A stretch of DNA of 64,000 nt from Eucommia ulmoides (Eukaryota; Streptophyta; Magnoliopsida; Garryales; Eucommiaceae). The stretch covers positions 58,297,231 through 58,361,230 of the forward strand of contig CM028329.1 of assembly GCA_016647705.1 (NCBI GenBank), written 5' to 3'. Numbering within the stretch: position 1 is the stretch's first letter; each line of letters starts with the position of its first letter. The position numbers were made by a program, and so were the translations under genes. Under the pieces are notes generated by a model, which saw only the letters and a program-made list of their open reading frames with translations, did not search any database and had not been told where the DNA came from. This document shows positions 23,197 through 35,506 of the stretch, in pieces.

Positions 23197-23708
23197 CACA
23201 TACAGCGAAAGGGGAGGAGAAATAGAAAAAAAAGAATAGAAGAGAGAGAGAAGTCAGTCAGCGACAGTAAGGAGAGAGAGAGAGCAGTCCGGTGGAGTGG
23301 GTATGTATGGGATCGTCACTGTTTGGGTGCCCATGTGTGGGTGTGGGTGTGGGTGTTCGGTGTTTGTGTGTGGGTTATCGTTCTCCAGCTGTGACAGTGT
23401 GTGTATGTGTGCTCTGTTTGTCGATAGTAAGTGTGTGTGGGGGGTGTCTTGTCTTGCCGGTGGTGGAAGTGATTAGAGTGTGTGTTCTGCTTGTCGTCAA
23501 CTACGTTTGTGTGTGTGTGTGCCATCATTCAATTTGTCGCGCGGTGGATTTCGGTGTTAAGTTCGGTCACAGTGGCTGTGTCTCATCGGTTGTCCCTTCG
23601 ACGGTCGTTGACGATTTCATGTGGGTATGTGTGTGTCGTTGGCGGCAGTGGTAATTGGTCTGGTGGTGTGTTGTCGGCAGTGTGGGCGTGCATATGTTGG
23701 TTTCATGC

Positions 23709-23741
<33 letters not shown>

Positions 23742-24729
23742 TTATTTGATCCAACAGTGTGTGTGTGTTGATCGGCCGATGGGTGTGTCGTCGGTGGAGG
23801 AGGTGTTATCGGCCGGTGAGTACGTGGGTGTGGACGTTGAGCTGGTGTGAGTGTTTTCGTTTGTGTGGGTGTGTGTTCTGTTCATTGTGAGGGAGATCGG
23901 CGGAGCTGGTGAGGAGAGAGAGAGAGAGTTGTTCGTCTAAACCAGTAATGCAAAGTAGAAAGAGAACCATCGCCGCAGCGGTGAAGAACCAGTGAGCTGA
24001 ACAGAGAAAGGGAGTGTGTTGCCGTGGCGGTGAGAATTTAGCGAACCAGGAGCAGAACTGGCTGTAGCATCGCTGCGGCGGTAGCATATCGTTGTGGCGG
24101 TGAGGTGACGGTCGCGGCGGTGAGTCCAGGTGCAGAAAACAGGAGGGAAAATCAAATCAAAATCAAAATCCAAAATTCAATTTCTCGACCTGCGAGTAAT
24201 TCGGAAACAGGTAAAATTGTAATCGGATATTAATTTTGTTAAATTAAATTGTTAATATTAAAAGTTTCGCAATCGTGATAGTAAATTTCGTAATCGTAAT
24301 AATATTTTATTAATCGCTAATCTAAATAAATTGGTACAATAAATATTAACGTAGCGAAACGGACAGAATAATAAATTTTTCATAATGGAATTTAGAGAAT
24401 GGAGAATTATGAAATTTAAGGTCTGCATTGCATGTTAGGTTATTTTAAATAACATATTAATTTAGGCCTATCGTTATTAGATTCGCAGGTGCCAACGTCT
24501 CGGTAGGTTTTGAATGGTGCTAGTTTTGCAGTGTAGAAATCGAGGTAAGTGTACTGTCTTCTATATAAATTTACAAATTTTATTTTCGTATAAATTGTAG
24601 AAAATGTGTTTACTTAAAATAGACGATTTCACAACTTATATGGATCAAGTTTGTTTTGATTTTAAAGGTGAAAAATGATTTTTTGATCAAGTGGGTTTTA
24701 AAGGTAATTTTCGTCCAACTATGCTATAG

Positions 24730-25090
24730 TTTTCTTCTCGTTAGGCGAGTACGACCTACGAGATATGAATTTTTTCTCGTTAGGCGGATATGACCAATGA
24801 GATGTGGATTTTCTTCTCGTTAGGTAGGTACAACCTACGAGATGTAGATTTTCTTCTCGTTAGGCGGATACGACCTACGAGATGTGAATTTTCTTCTCGT
24901 TAGGCGGGTACGACCTACGAGATGTGGATTTTTTTCTCGTTAGGTGAGTATGACCTACGAGATGTGGATTTTCTTCTCGTTAGGCGGGTATGACCTATGA
25001 GATGTGAATTTTCTTCTCGTTAGGCGGATATGACCTACGAGATTTGGATTTTCTTCTCGTCAGAAGGATATGACCTGTGAGATGTGGATT
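24730..25090. repeat. Minisatellite of 40-bp hairpin-forming units in A6
   Basis: Nine units with core CTCGTTAGG, about 9 bases, CCTACGAG. The two arms are nearly self-complementary (one bulge). Confidence 0.9.
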
Positions 25091-25772
25091 ACCTGCTAGG
25101 CAAGTCCTGCAGGATGGTTTGACCTGTCAGAAGTGCAAATCCTGCGGGTGGTACAATACCGTTGCAACTCCCGATTGTGAGGTAAAAATAATCCTATGGC
25201 TAGTAGGAGATGAGGTATGGTGTATTTTATTTTACGTTAAAATATTCGGTCTGGTTGGTTTAAAACATTTGGATTGGTCGATTTAAAATGCTTGGGTGTG
25301 GTTGATTTAAAATGTTTGGAAGGGTTGACTTAAAATATTTGAGTTGGAGATTAATGATATTACTTCATTTCATTAGTGGAGTGAAACTAAATTTTAAACA
25401 TAGTACGTGGTTATATTATTATATTTTAGAAACGTGGTGTTTAACACTTCTGCTTGTATTGATATATTAGTTCATTACATTGATGATAGTGTGACATGAT
25501 TTTCAACCTGGTATGTAAATATAACATATTATATTTTGAAAGTTGATATTTAACATTTGTGCTTGATCCATAAAATGTTTGTTTTATTATGAAGACAGTA
25601 TACCGATAAAAATATTTGATTTCAGGTACCGCGGTTAGGAGTTGGTCCACTACTAGTACTAGGTAGAGTCCGGAGGTGGTGTCATTTGGGAATGGGCCAG
25701 TCAGAGGCAAACCGTGAAAGGTATTATTTTTGGGAAAAAAAAATATATTGACAGCGGTGCGCGTGCGTTTGA

Positions 25773-25808
<36 letters not shown>

Positions 25809-25894
25809 AAAAAGATTTGGTTGATTGGTCAGGTAGCGTCATGTTGACGTCACGCTCGACCTCGGGTGACTGGGGTCCGGGGTGAGGTGTGACA

Positions 25895-26319
25895 ATGAAT
25901 TGGTGTTTGTATTTGGGATAGAACCCAGATGTCATTAGAGAATCGTTGGCATTTTGTCATATTTCTTGACATACTCCTGAGCATCACTGTGCATCGTTGA
26001 CCAATAATAACTTATCGTAAGTGTCTTGTGTGTCATGGTTTTTCCTCCTTGATGGTTTCCACAATCTTCTTCATGAACTTCTTGTAGTATATAAGTAGCT
26101 TCCTTTAGTCCCAAGCAAAGTAACGACTTTGTAAAAGACATTCGATATAACTTGTCATCCATCATGACGTACCTTGACACCTTATACAAAACTTTCCAAG
26201 CTGATTCTTTGTCATTTGGTAACGTTCCTTTTCTTAGGTAACGAACCAATGGAGCTCTCCATTCTTCTTCTTGTCCCAACTCTCCAATGCAGGCACAAAA
26301 GTCAGTAAGAGCCAGTACA
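25895..26319 (-). pseudogene. G1 RNase H/integrase junction and integrase zinc-binding region
   Basis: The minus frame 26354-25935 contains the linker and the HHCC-type region (LQEVHEEDCGNHQGGK, then YVKKYDK), followed by a frameshift and QRFSNDIWVLSQIQTP up to the A6 junction. Its N-terminal side (LALTDFCACIGELG) continues from the frame ending VVDNLEQPSV at 41842, across element B. The normal finger cysteines are partly lost (KYDKMP where KCQ is expected). Confidence 0.8.
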
Positions 26320-26324
26320 GATGG
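26320..26324. repeat. Target-site duplication of element B (left)
   Basis: GATGG; the partner is at 41842-41846. Confidence 0.75.
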
Positions 26325-27006
26325 TGTAACGACCCAATTTTCTAGGGTTGCCACGTGATTTCTCTCCTTGGAAAATTAATGCCAAAACCGAGTAATCAAC
26401 ATTTTTCTTAATTAAAAGTTTGAGAAATTTACAATGCGACGTCGATAATTATATTCACTTTATCGAGTCAATTTTTAACACAATAAATATTAGGTACAAT
26501 TATTTTAAATTCAAATACAACTATAATTGAAATATAATTATAAATTATTAAATAACTTCCAAATTCCAATTGCATCCGATTTCACAACGTTAAAAGTTGA
26601 TATATTATGTTTATTATAATACTTAATAATGGATAAATAATATTAATAATATCACAATGTTTGATTTCATTTGTAATTGAATATTAACATCATAATGTTT
26701 GGTTCCATTTGTAAGTTCAATTCGATTTCCTGGCTCCAATTCCACGACACCAAATTGACCAAGTATTGTCCGAACAAACAATGACGATTTTTATATTTTT
26801 GACAAATTTTACAGCTACGGCAATAATTATAAAATATCACCATTATTTCGTTCCAGGGCCGCTAATATTTTAAAAGAATATAAAAGTGATTTTATATGAA
26901 ATAATCCCATTATTATATATAAATTATATTTTTATGGTGGATTAAATATTATAGGGCGGATTATACAATATTTGGGATAATATTATTAATGTACTATAAT
27001 GATGGA

Positions 27007-27053
<47 letters not shown>

Positions 27054-27858
27054 CAAAACTGTGGATAGTAGGTGCGATTAATTATCAAATTATCGAATCA
27101 ATTTTACTGCCATAATTAATAAATACAACTATTCAAATAAAATTTCTTGTGTAGCTACATTCCCACTACCCATGCAATCAAAACTGTGGGGTTGTGAGCC
27201 AATACTCAGTAAAATTTCAACCTTTCTTAATCAAACCCCAAATAAACACATAAACGTGTATCTCACATAATTTTCACATATTATCCTTAAAAAATTCATA
27301 AAAACTAACAGTTAAAAATTAACGATAATTTCCGCATGGATCACATAATCTAGAAAAAGATTAAATATAAATATTAAAATAGTTAGAAATTCTACCTGAA
27401 ATTCGAAGTCGAAATTATATATATATATATCTCACCCTGTATTTCTCGCTCAAGAAATATATATTACCCTCCAATTTTCCTTCCACCTTTGCATATATAT
27501 AATTAAATGGGTTTGATCACTCATCATTGTTTATTATTATTATTTTAATAACATATGTCCACGTGTAGCATATATATATATATATATATATATTAGATAA
27601 AAACATAAACACATGTGTTGGTCGATTTTTTTTATTTGTCTTTTCATGGCAACAAATCGTTTCTTAACTGTTAAGAATTAAAAATTACATTTAACACTCC
27701 ATAATTATAAAGTAATTCATATTAAATCTAATAATTACACTTATCGCCCCAAAATTATCAAATATTTATTATAATTTTTCATAATATACAAAACAATCAA
27801 AAAATATTATACTATATAAAATAATATTTTTCAAAATACAAACTTTCCGAGTATTACA
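26325..27858 (-). repeat. 3' LTR of element B
   Basis: 1534 bp. On the minus strand it begins TGTAATACTCGG and ends GGGTCGTTACA. It contains an ATT microsatellite (27009-27050). It is closely similar to 30197-31148 and to 38230-39132. Confidence 0.85.
27009..27050. repeat. (ATT)n microsatellite
   Basis: About 14 ATT units; it is absent or short in the other LTR copies. Confidence 0.9.
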
Positions 27859-27871
27859 ATTTACCCTCCTT
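27859..27871 (-). other. Polypurine tract of element B
   Basis: On the minus strand AAGGAGGGTAAAT lies directly before the LTR start TGTAATAC. It is preceded by ACGAAATTTAATT, the same kind of context as in Tekay-type chromoviruses and in A1. Confidence 0.75.
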
Positions 27872-30044
27872 AATTAAATTTCGTTCTCGAAATTTTATTC
27901 AAAACAATAATAATTCAGTATCACACCAATTATCTTATCAGCCCAATCAAAATACACTAATACGTATGCAACTATTGTATCGTAAAAAGGTCAAATTGTT
28001 ATATCATGAACAATTACCCCCTATCGTCTCAACAGTTGCACAACTCTAAGACTTTACTTATTACTAGTAGTAGACCAATATCTATCTGAATTATTTTACC
28101 AGTGACTGCCTTTATAATACAAAAATCATTTATGGATCAATTATTTTTATCAAAATCGACTTTCCAACCAAATGTAGCCATTTACTTTGGCAATATCAAA
28201 ATCTCAACGAAAATATAGCAAAATGGAATTTTCGAATTTAAATTAATTAGTCAACTTACTTGTATATAATAAACTATCATAGTTCCTTGTTAGTCATAAG
28301 ATCGTTTTTCTCACGATCGGGAGTTATGACGGTACTGTAACATGTCCATTTGTGCAATCTAAGGTTGCAATTAGTGTTAGGGTCATTTAATATCTCCAAT
28401 GGTAGGACCAAGCACATGATATAAATCACCATATCATGATGATAATCATCATAGTCAACAACAACAATATATATCAACCACCCTACAGGATTCATCCTCC
28501 TATCAAGTCACAATATAACGTTCTACATGACATATCCTCTTGTAAGGATCAACCACATCTCGCAGGACATGACCTCCTAACGAGACGAACTATGACATAG
28601 TTGGATAATAAAATCATTTTCTGCATTTAGAAATTTACTCAATCCGTATCACATTATAAAATAATTCATTTTAATAATTTTTTTTTTTGCACATTTTAGT
28701 ACGAAAATATAATTTGACAATTTACAAAGAAGACAATGCACATATCTTCATAATATAAAAAAAATTATGAATCAAGCATATTTATCAAACACCACTTTTT
28801 AAAATATGATATAAATATAACCGCACACTGAGTCGGAATAATATTCCACAACTATCATCACAATAAAACGATGCATCTAACCAATCATATTATTTTAATA
28901 TATAATAAAATACCACACACATATCTCCCTACTAGTTATAGGATTATTTTACCTCATGATCAGGAATTACGACAGTATTGTAACTTGTGCCACTATGCAA
29001 TCTAAGGTTCCTTTCAGTGCTAGAGCCATTCAATATCTCCAATGGTAGGAGCAACATAATGGTATAAACTACCATATCAACAACATAATCAACAACCTGC
29101 AGGACTTACTCTCCTGTCAGGTCTCAACATATCAACAACATAGTTAACCACCTGCACGACTTGCCCTCCTGTCAAGCCACAACAATAATGTCCTACAGGA
29201 CATACCCTCTTGTAAGGACTAACCATATCTCGCAGGATATACCCTCTTGACGAGATGACTATGACATAGCAGGATAATAAAAATTATTTTCCACCTTTAA
29301 AATTTTACTTAATCCATTAATTATCATAAAACTGTTCATTTTCATCATTTTTTTTTCACAATTTAATACAAAAATATAATTTCACAATTTATATAGAAGA
29401 CAATAACCACCTTTTTAAACCAATCCCTATGGTCCACGACTAATACGACACTCACCCAGGCTTATTTAACTTACTATTGGTAAGTTGCATCAATCAAACG
29501 TCACCTAAGATGTTAATATGTTCAAATTGAAACTGTAGAAACTAAAGTGAAATAATGGTAACAACACATGGGTGCAAAGTGTCAAACCACCCAAAACACA
29601 ACGAAGACGCCAATGCATGCAAATATGGACCAAACAATTAAATAAAATAATAGAATTCAAATTAGGTAGGCATGAATTTAGCACCTAATAAAGGCTATAT
29701 TGCACAATCATTTATTCCAAGTCAAATCACGCCAATAAACCATCAAGAGAAAAATAATGCGAATTTCAATCTTATAATATCACTTTTCACATTTTTTTTT
29801 TCGAAACCCATCGATCATACAAAGTAGCACAAAAATAAATAATAACACTAACACACATAACTATCTGTTCACAAAGTAAATAATGTGTTCGATTAAAACT
29901 AGAGGAACCAAAGTAAAATTTTGATCAAACTTCAAGGTTACAAAGTGTCAAAACCAACTTTTCTAGAACATATTTGAAAGAACAAAATTAAGTCTCTGAT
30001 AAAGAATGACCACATGCAAATCTCATGCAATTGTTGTTGTTGTT

Positions 30045-30093
<49 letters not shown>

Positions 30094-30181
30094 AACAGAT
30101 TATACGATTTTTTTTTTAATGTTACTCCACTTATTATAAGTAATGAGTACCATAACTCAAGCCTACGGCGGTCGCAAACCC
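27872..30181 (-). other. Internal region of element B, without coding sequence
   Basis: No gag or pol. It contains two tandem units of about 630 bp (around 28270-28890 and 28900-29400). Each resembles the middle of a minus-orientation family-A LTR, closest to A4: CTCACGATCGGGAGTTATGA, CAATCTAAGGTT, TATCTCCAATGGTAGGA, hairpin-type CCTGCAGGACTT units. A family-A fragment therefore became part of, or inserted into, this element. A poly-T run is at 30046-30089. The remainder (29.4-30.0 kb) is unrecognised. Confidence 0.6.
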
Positions 30182-30193
30182 GCTCTGATACCA
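30182..30193 (-). other. Primer-binding site of element B (initiator-Met type)
   Basis: The minus strand reads TGGTATCAGAGCGGG, three bases after the LTR end. This is the classical primer-binding site complementary to the 3' end of plant initiator methionine tRNA. Confidence 0.85.
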
Positions 30194-30196
30194 CTA

Positions 30197-31148
30197 TATA
30201 ACAACCCGATTTCTCAGGGTCGTCACGTGATTTCTCTTCTTGAAGAATTAACGCCAAAACCAAGTAATCAACATTTTTCTTAATTAAAAGTTTGAGAAAT
30301 TTACAATGCGGCGTCGATAATTATATTCAATTTATCGTCAATTTTTAACACAGTAAATATTAGGTACAATTATTTTAAATTCGAATACAATTATAATTGA
30401 AATACAATTATAAATTCAATTATAATTTATTAAATAACTTCAAAATTCCAATTGCATCCGATTTCACATCGTTAAAAGTTGATATATTATGTTTATTAAT
30501 AATATTTAATAGTGGATAAATAACATTAATAATATCACAATGTTTGATTTCATTTGTAATTGAATATTAACATCACAATGTTTGGTTCCATTTGTAAGTT
30601 CAATTCGATTTCCTGACTCCAATTCCACGACACCAAATTGACCAAGCACTGCCCTAACAAACAGTGACGATTTTTATATTTCTGACAAATTTTACAACTA
30701 TGACGATAATTAGAAAATATCACCATTATTTCATTCTAGGGTTGCTAATATTTTAAGAGAATATAAAAGTGATATTATATGAAATAATTCACCATTATTA
30801 TATATAAATTATATTTTTATGGTGGATTAAATATTATACGGTGGATTATGTAATATTTGGGATAATATTATTAATATACTATAATAGTAAATAATATTAT
30901 ATATGTTAATATTGTTACTATTTATTATAGCATATCAAAACTATGGATAGTAGGTGAGATTAATTATCGAATTATCTAGTCAATTTTACATTCGTAATTA
31001 AAAAGTACAACTATTCAAATAAAATTTCCTACGCAGCTACATTCCCACTGGCCATGGAATCAAAATTGTGGGGTTGTGAGTCAATGCTTAGTAGAATTTT
31101 AACCCCTCTAATATGTGTATTTAATCAAACTCCAAATAAACACATAAA
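30197..31148 (-). repeat. 5' LTR of element B, first part
   Basis: Matches 26325-27256. Its terminal TG has become TA (TATAACAACCC). It stops abruptly near CACATAAACG where the A1 fragment begins. Confidence 0.8.
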
Positions 31149-32656
31149 CGGCATTACTTGCGATTTCGACTTTGACTTTGAGACCAACATTAATCAACCG
31201 TATTATAGAAACACAGAAGTCGGATGCCTAATTGGAGAAAATCAGAGATGAAGTGAAAAATGGTGGCAGAGCTGACTATCGTGTTAGGGATAGCGATGAG
31301 GCTTTGATGGGAGGGGGGAATAGACTCTGTGTGCCTAATGATGCCAATCTGAATAAGAGTATCCTAGAGGAAGCACACAACTCAGCATACGCAGTGCACC
31401 CAAGTAGTACCAAAATGTATCGAGATCTGCGAGAATACTATTGGTGGAATGGAATGAAACGGAAAATTGTTGAATTTGTTGCTAGGTGTTTCGTTTGTCA
31501 ACAAGTCAAGATCAAACACTAACGTCTAGGTAGGTTATTGCAGTCTCTACCTATTCCAGAGTGGAAATGAGAGTATATCGCGATGGGCTGTGTTTTGAGA
31601 TTACCCCCACATAAAAGGGACATAATTTCATTTGGGTAATTATTGATAGGCTTACGAAATTTTCTCATTTTCTGACCGTAAAGACAACGTATTCTCTGGA
31701 TAAGTATGCCCAATTGTATGTTGACGAGTTTGTCCAATTGCATGATGCACCAATTTTCATAGTGTCGGATAGAAATTCAAGATTTACATCGAAGTTCTAG
31801 CCGAGTCTCCAAACTGCTTTAGGTACCAAATTAAAATTCAGTACCGCTTTTCATTTGCAGATTGAAGGTCAATCAGAGCGTACGATTCAGACATTAGAGG
31901 ATATATTGAGGGGTTGTGTTCCAAAATTTCCTGGTAGCTGGAATGATCATTTGACGTTGATAGAATTTGCCTATAATACCACTATTCGGCAATCGAGATG
32001 ACACCTTATGAAGCGTTGTATGAAAGGGATACTGGACTCCAGTCCAACAGACTGAACTGAAGTGGGAGAAAGAAAATTACTGATGCTAGATATAGCCCAA
32101 CTAATGGTAGACAAGGTGAAAGAGATTCAGGAAAGATTAAAAATTGTTCAAAGTCGACAAAAGTTATGCTAATAGATGTAGGTGAGAGTTGGAATTTGAA
32201 GTGGGTGATCTTGTGTTTTGCATATATCCCCGTGGAAAGGTATAATGAGATTCGGGAAGGAAGGAAAGTTAAGTTCGAGATATATCGGGCTATACGAGAT
32301 TTTAGAATGGGTTGGCATGACAACTTATCGGCTTCCCTTACTACCAGAATTGTCTAGGTTACACGATGTTTTTCCCATGTCGATGCTTAGAAAATATGTG
32401 CCAGATTCTTCGCATGTGTTAACTTCCCAACCAATCGAAATGGAAGAGGATTTGACATATGTTGAAGAGTCAGTCTAGATTCTGAGTCGTAGAGTTGCGG
32501 ACGGAAATGATTCCATTAGTGAAAGTGTTGTGGTGGGGACATTCCGTAGAGGAAGCGACGTGGGAGCGAGAAAATGAGATGAGAGATAAATATCCCCACT
32601 TATTCGGGCAAGATAATTAAAATTTTGAAACGAAATTTCTTTTAGGAGTGAAGGGT
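31149..32656 (+). pseudogene. A1 internal remnant: chromovirus integrase, chromodomain and PPT
   Basis: Plus-strand remnant of a Tekay-like chromovirus pol. The zinc-binding region (LEEAHNSAYAVHPSSTKMYR, then CFVCQQVK) is in the 31232-31522 frame. Next come a badly broken core (QIEGQSERTIQTLED, WNDHLTLIEFAYNTT) and the post-integrase part (LSRLHDVFPMSMLRKYVPD). The chromodomain-like end, IPLVKVLWWGHSVEEATWE, lies near 32505-32570. A polypurine-type AGGAGTGAAGGG precedes the LTR start at 32657. Upstream pol and gag are missing. It identifies the family to which all A-type LTRs belong. Confidence 0.8.
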
Positions 32657-34078
32657 TGTAAGACCCAAATTTTAGCACGTGCATAATTTTAGTTGCATTT
32701 GAAAAATAATAAGGTGGAATGTGTCATTTAATATTTAAATTAAAAGTTTATGGGTCAATTAGCAATTTTGGAAATATTTATTTTAAATTTTGGGATTTAA
32801 ACGACAACTTAAAGAAATTTAGGGGAGGATAATGTAATTTGGAAAAAGAAAATTAATATATATCTAAATATATATGCATATAATGTTAGGGGGGAAAAAA
32901 AACAAGAGAAGAAGAGAGAAGGGAGTGATCACGACGTGACAAGCCAAGGGAATAAGAATTTTCACTACGATCATGCATATATATGTTCATGCATATAATT
33001 CATCATTCCAGCACCTCAAAAGAAGAAAAAAATAGAGAGAGAGAGAGAGAAGTTCGGCGGACGGCGAGGAGCTGTTGGCGGTGAGAGTGACCGGCGATTG
33101 TGTGTGGGCTTTGTCGTTCGTGTGTAGGTGTGTTGGCGTCGTCGTTGATGGTGTGGGTTTCTGCGGTGGTCGTGTGTGTGTGTGCCCAGTGTTCAGACGG
33201 TCGTCGGCGGTGTTACTGTTCACCGGAGATTGTGTGGGGGTGGTGTGCTTGGTCAACGGTAAGTGTTCGATGGTTGTCGTCGATCGTTGTTCAGTCGTCG
33301 ACCTTGTGTTGGTGTGTGTGAGCTGTTCTAAGGTATCGTCGGTTAGAGAGGAGAGAGAGATGGACGATCGATTAAACTCAATTGTGAAATAGAAATGAAC
33401 TTGCAGATCGCATTGCCGCAGCGGTGGGGACAGCGATGAAGCCTAGCGCGCAAAACAAAAACGAGAAAAGAAAGAAGAAGAAGAAAAAAAAATTAATAAG
33501 AAAAGGAAAAAAAAAAAAGGAAAAATCAAATAAATAAAAAAATTCAACTTCTCAGCCTGCAAGCGATTCGAAAATAAGTAAATTTATAATCGGGTATTAT
33601 TTTCGTTAAATTAAATTGTTAGTATTAAAAATTTCACAATCGTGATAGTAATTTTCTTAATCGTAATAATATTTTATTAATCGCTAATTTAAATAAATTG
33701 GTGCAGTAAATATTAACGTAGCGAAACGGACGAAATAATAATTTTTCATAATAAAATTTGGAGAATGGGGAATTATGGAATTTAGGGCTGCATTGCATGT
33801 TAGGTTATTTTAAATAAAATATTAATTTAGGTCGTATCGTTATTAGGTTCGCAGGTACTAGCGTCCCGGTAGGGTTTGGACAGTGATAGTTTTGCAGTGC
33901 GAAAATCGAAATGAGCGTACTGTCTTCTATATAAATTGTGAAAATGTGTTTATTTAAGAATGAATAAGTTTGCGATACATTGGGATTGAGTTGGTTTTAA
34001 AAGAGAAAAAAAAAAAATTCCTTTACCAAATTGGTTTTAAGGGTGAAGGATGATTTTTAGTTCGACTATGCCATAGAT

Positions 34079-34790
34079 ATGATCCCGTCAGGAGGGCATG
34101 TCCTGCAGGTGGTTGATTATATTATGACTTGTCCGGAAGGTTAGTCCGACAGGTGGTTGATTATATTATGACATGTCCGGAGGGTTAGTTCGGCAGGTAG
34201 TTGTTTATATTATGACCTGTCCGAAGGGTTAGTCCGGCAGGTGGTTGTGGATATTATGACTGGTCCGGAGGGTTAGTCCGGTAGGTGGTTGTGGATATTA
34301 TATTATGACATGTCCGGAGGGTTAGTCTGGCAGGTGGTTGTTTATATTATGACATGTTTGGAGGGTTAATCCGACAAGTGGTTGTGGATATTATGACATG
34401 TCCGGAGGGTTAGTCCAGCAGGTGATTGATTATATTATGACCTGTCTGGAGAGTTAGTCTAGTAGATGGTTGTTTATATTATGACATGTCCGGAGGGTTA
34501 CTCCGGCAGGTGGTTGTAGATATTATGACATGTCCCGAGGGTTAGTCCGACAGGTGGTTATTTATATTATGACCTATCCGGAGGGTTAGTCCGGTAGGTG
34601 GTTATGGATATTACGACATGTCCGGAGGGTTAGCCGGCAGATGGTTGATGATATTATGACATGTTCGGAGGGTTAGTCCAGTAGGTGGTTGTTTATATTA
34701 TGACATGTCTGGAGGGTTAGTCCGACAGGTAGTTGTTGATATTATGACCTGTCCGGAGGGTTGGTCCAGCAGGTGGTTGTTGATACTAGG
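34079..34790. repeat. Minisatellite of 44-bp hairpin-forming units in A1
   Basis: About 16 units with core CCTGTCCGGA, about 7 bases, TCCGGCAGG. The arms pair with one bulged base. It occupies the same LTR position as the unrelated 40-bp array in A6. Confidence 0.9.
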
Positions 34791-35506
34791 TGGTTGATTG
34801 ACCCGTCAAGAGTGCAAAATCTGCGGGCAGTACGGTACCATTACAACTTCCGATCGTGAGGTAAATACGATCTTATAGTTAGTAGGAGAGGAGGTGTCGT
34901 GTATTTCATAAAATGTTAAAATATTTGGTCTGGTTGATTTAAAACATTTGAATTTGTGGATTTAAAATGCTTGGGTGTGGTTGATTTAAAATGATTGAAG
35001 GGGTTGACTTAAAATATTTGAGGTGGGGGTTAATTATATTTCCTCATTTCATTAGTGGTAATGGAACTGGATTTTCAACATGGTATGCGGTTATATCGTT
35101 ATATTTTGAAATGTGGTGTTTAACACTTCTGTTTGTTTTAAATATATTAGCTCATTACATTGGTGACAGTGGGGTTGGATTTTCAACCTGGTATGTAATT
35201 ATAAAATATAATATTTGGGAAGTTGGTATTTTAACAATTTTACTTGATCTATTAAATATTTTTATTATGAAGACAGTACACTGATAAAAGATTTTTGGTT
35301 TCAAGTACCGGGACTAGGAGTCGGTCCACTATTGGCACTAGGTAGAGTCTAGTGGTAGTGTCATTTTGGAGGTGAGCTGGTCGGATGTAAACCGTGGAAG
35401 GTTCATGTATTCTTTTTGGGAAAAAAAAAAAAACAACATTTACAGTAGCGCGTGTATTTATATGTATCCATATGTATTAATTAATTTGGGCGGGTAGCAT
35501 CATGTC

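Larger units (their letters stand above)
22828..25894 (+). mobile_element. Solo LTR A6 (family A)
   Basis: 3067 bp, from TGTAAGTCCC to GGTGTGACA. The flanking pentamers GTGAA and ATGAA are a one-mismatch target duplication, and the integrase frame of G1 resumes on either side. Order inside: AT-rich U3, palindrome, GT- and GC-rich block (23.2-24.1 kb), GCAGGTGCC and GAGGTAAGTGTACTGTCTTC, 40-bp hairpin array (24730-25090), ACTCCCGATTGTGAGG, then the terminal GACGTCACGCTCGACCTCGG. Confidence 0.85.

Noticed and set aside
24730-25090. CRISPR-like regular repeats (also 34079-34790 and 49225-50270)
   Set aside because: The units are contiguous tandem repeats without unique spacers, lie inside LTRs in a plant genome, and no cas genes occur.
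33075-33392. Val/Cys-rich ORFs in the GC-rich LTR block (also 23292-23850, 19036-19484, 40566-41246)
   Set aside because: Low-complexity translations of GTGTG/GCGGTG microsatellites at the same place in each family-A LTR; frames are not conserved between copies.
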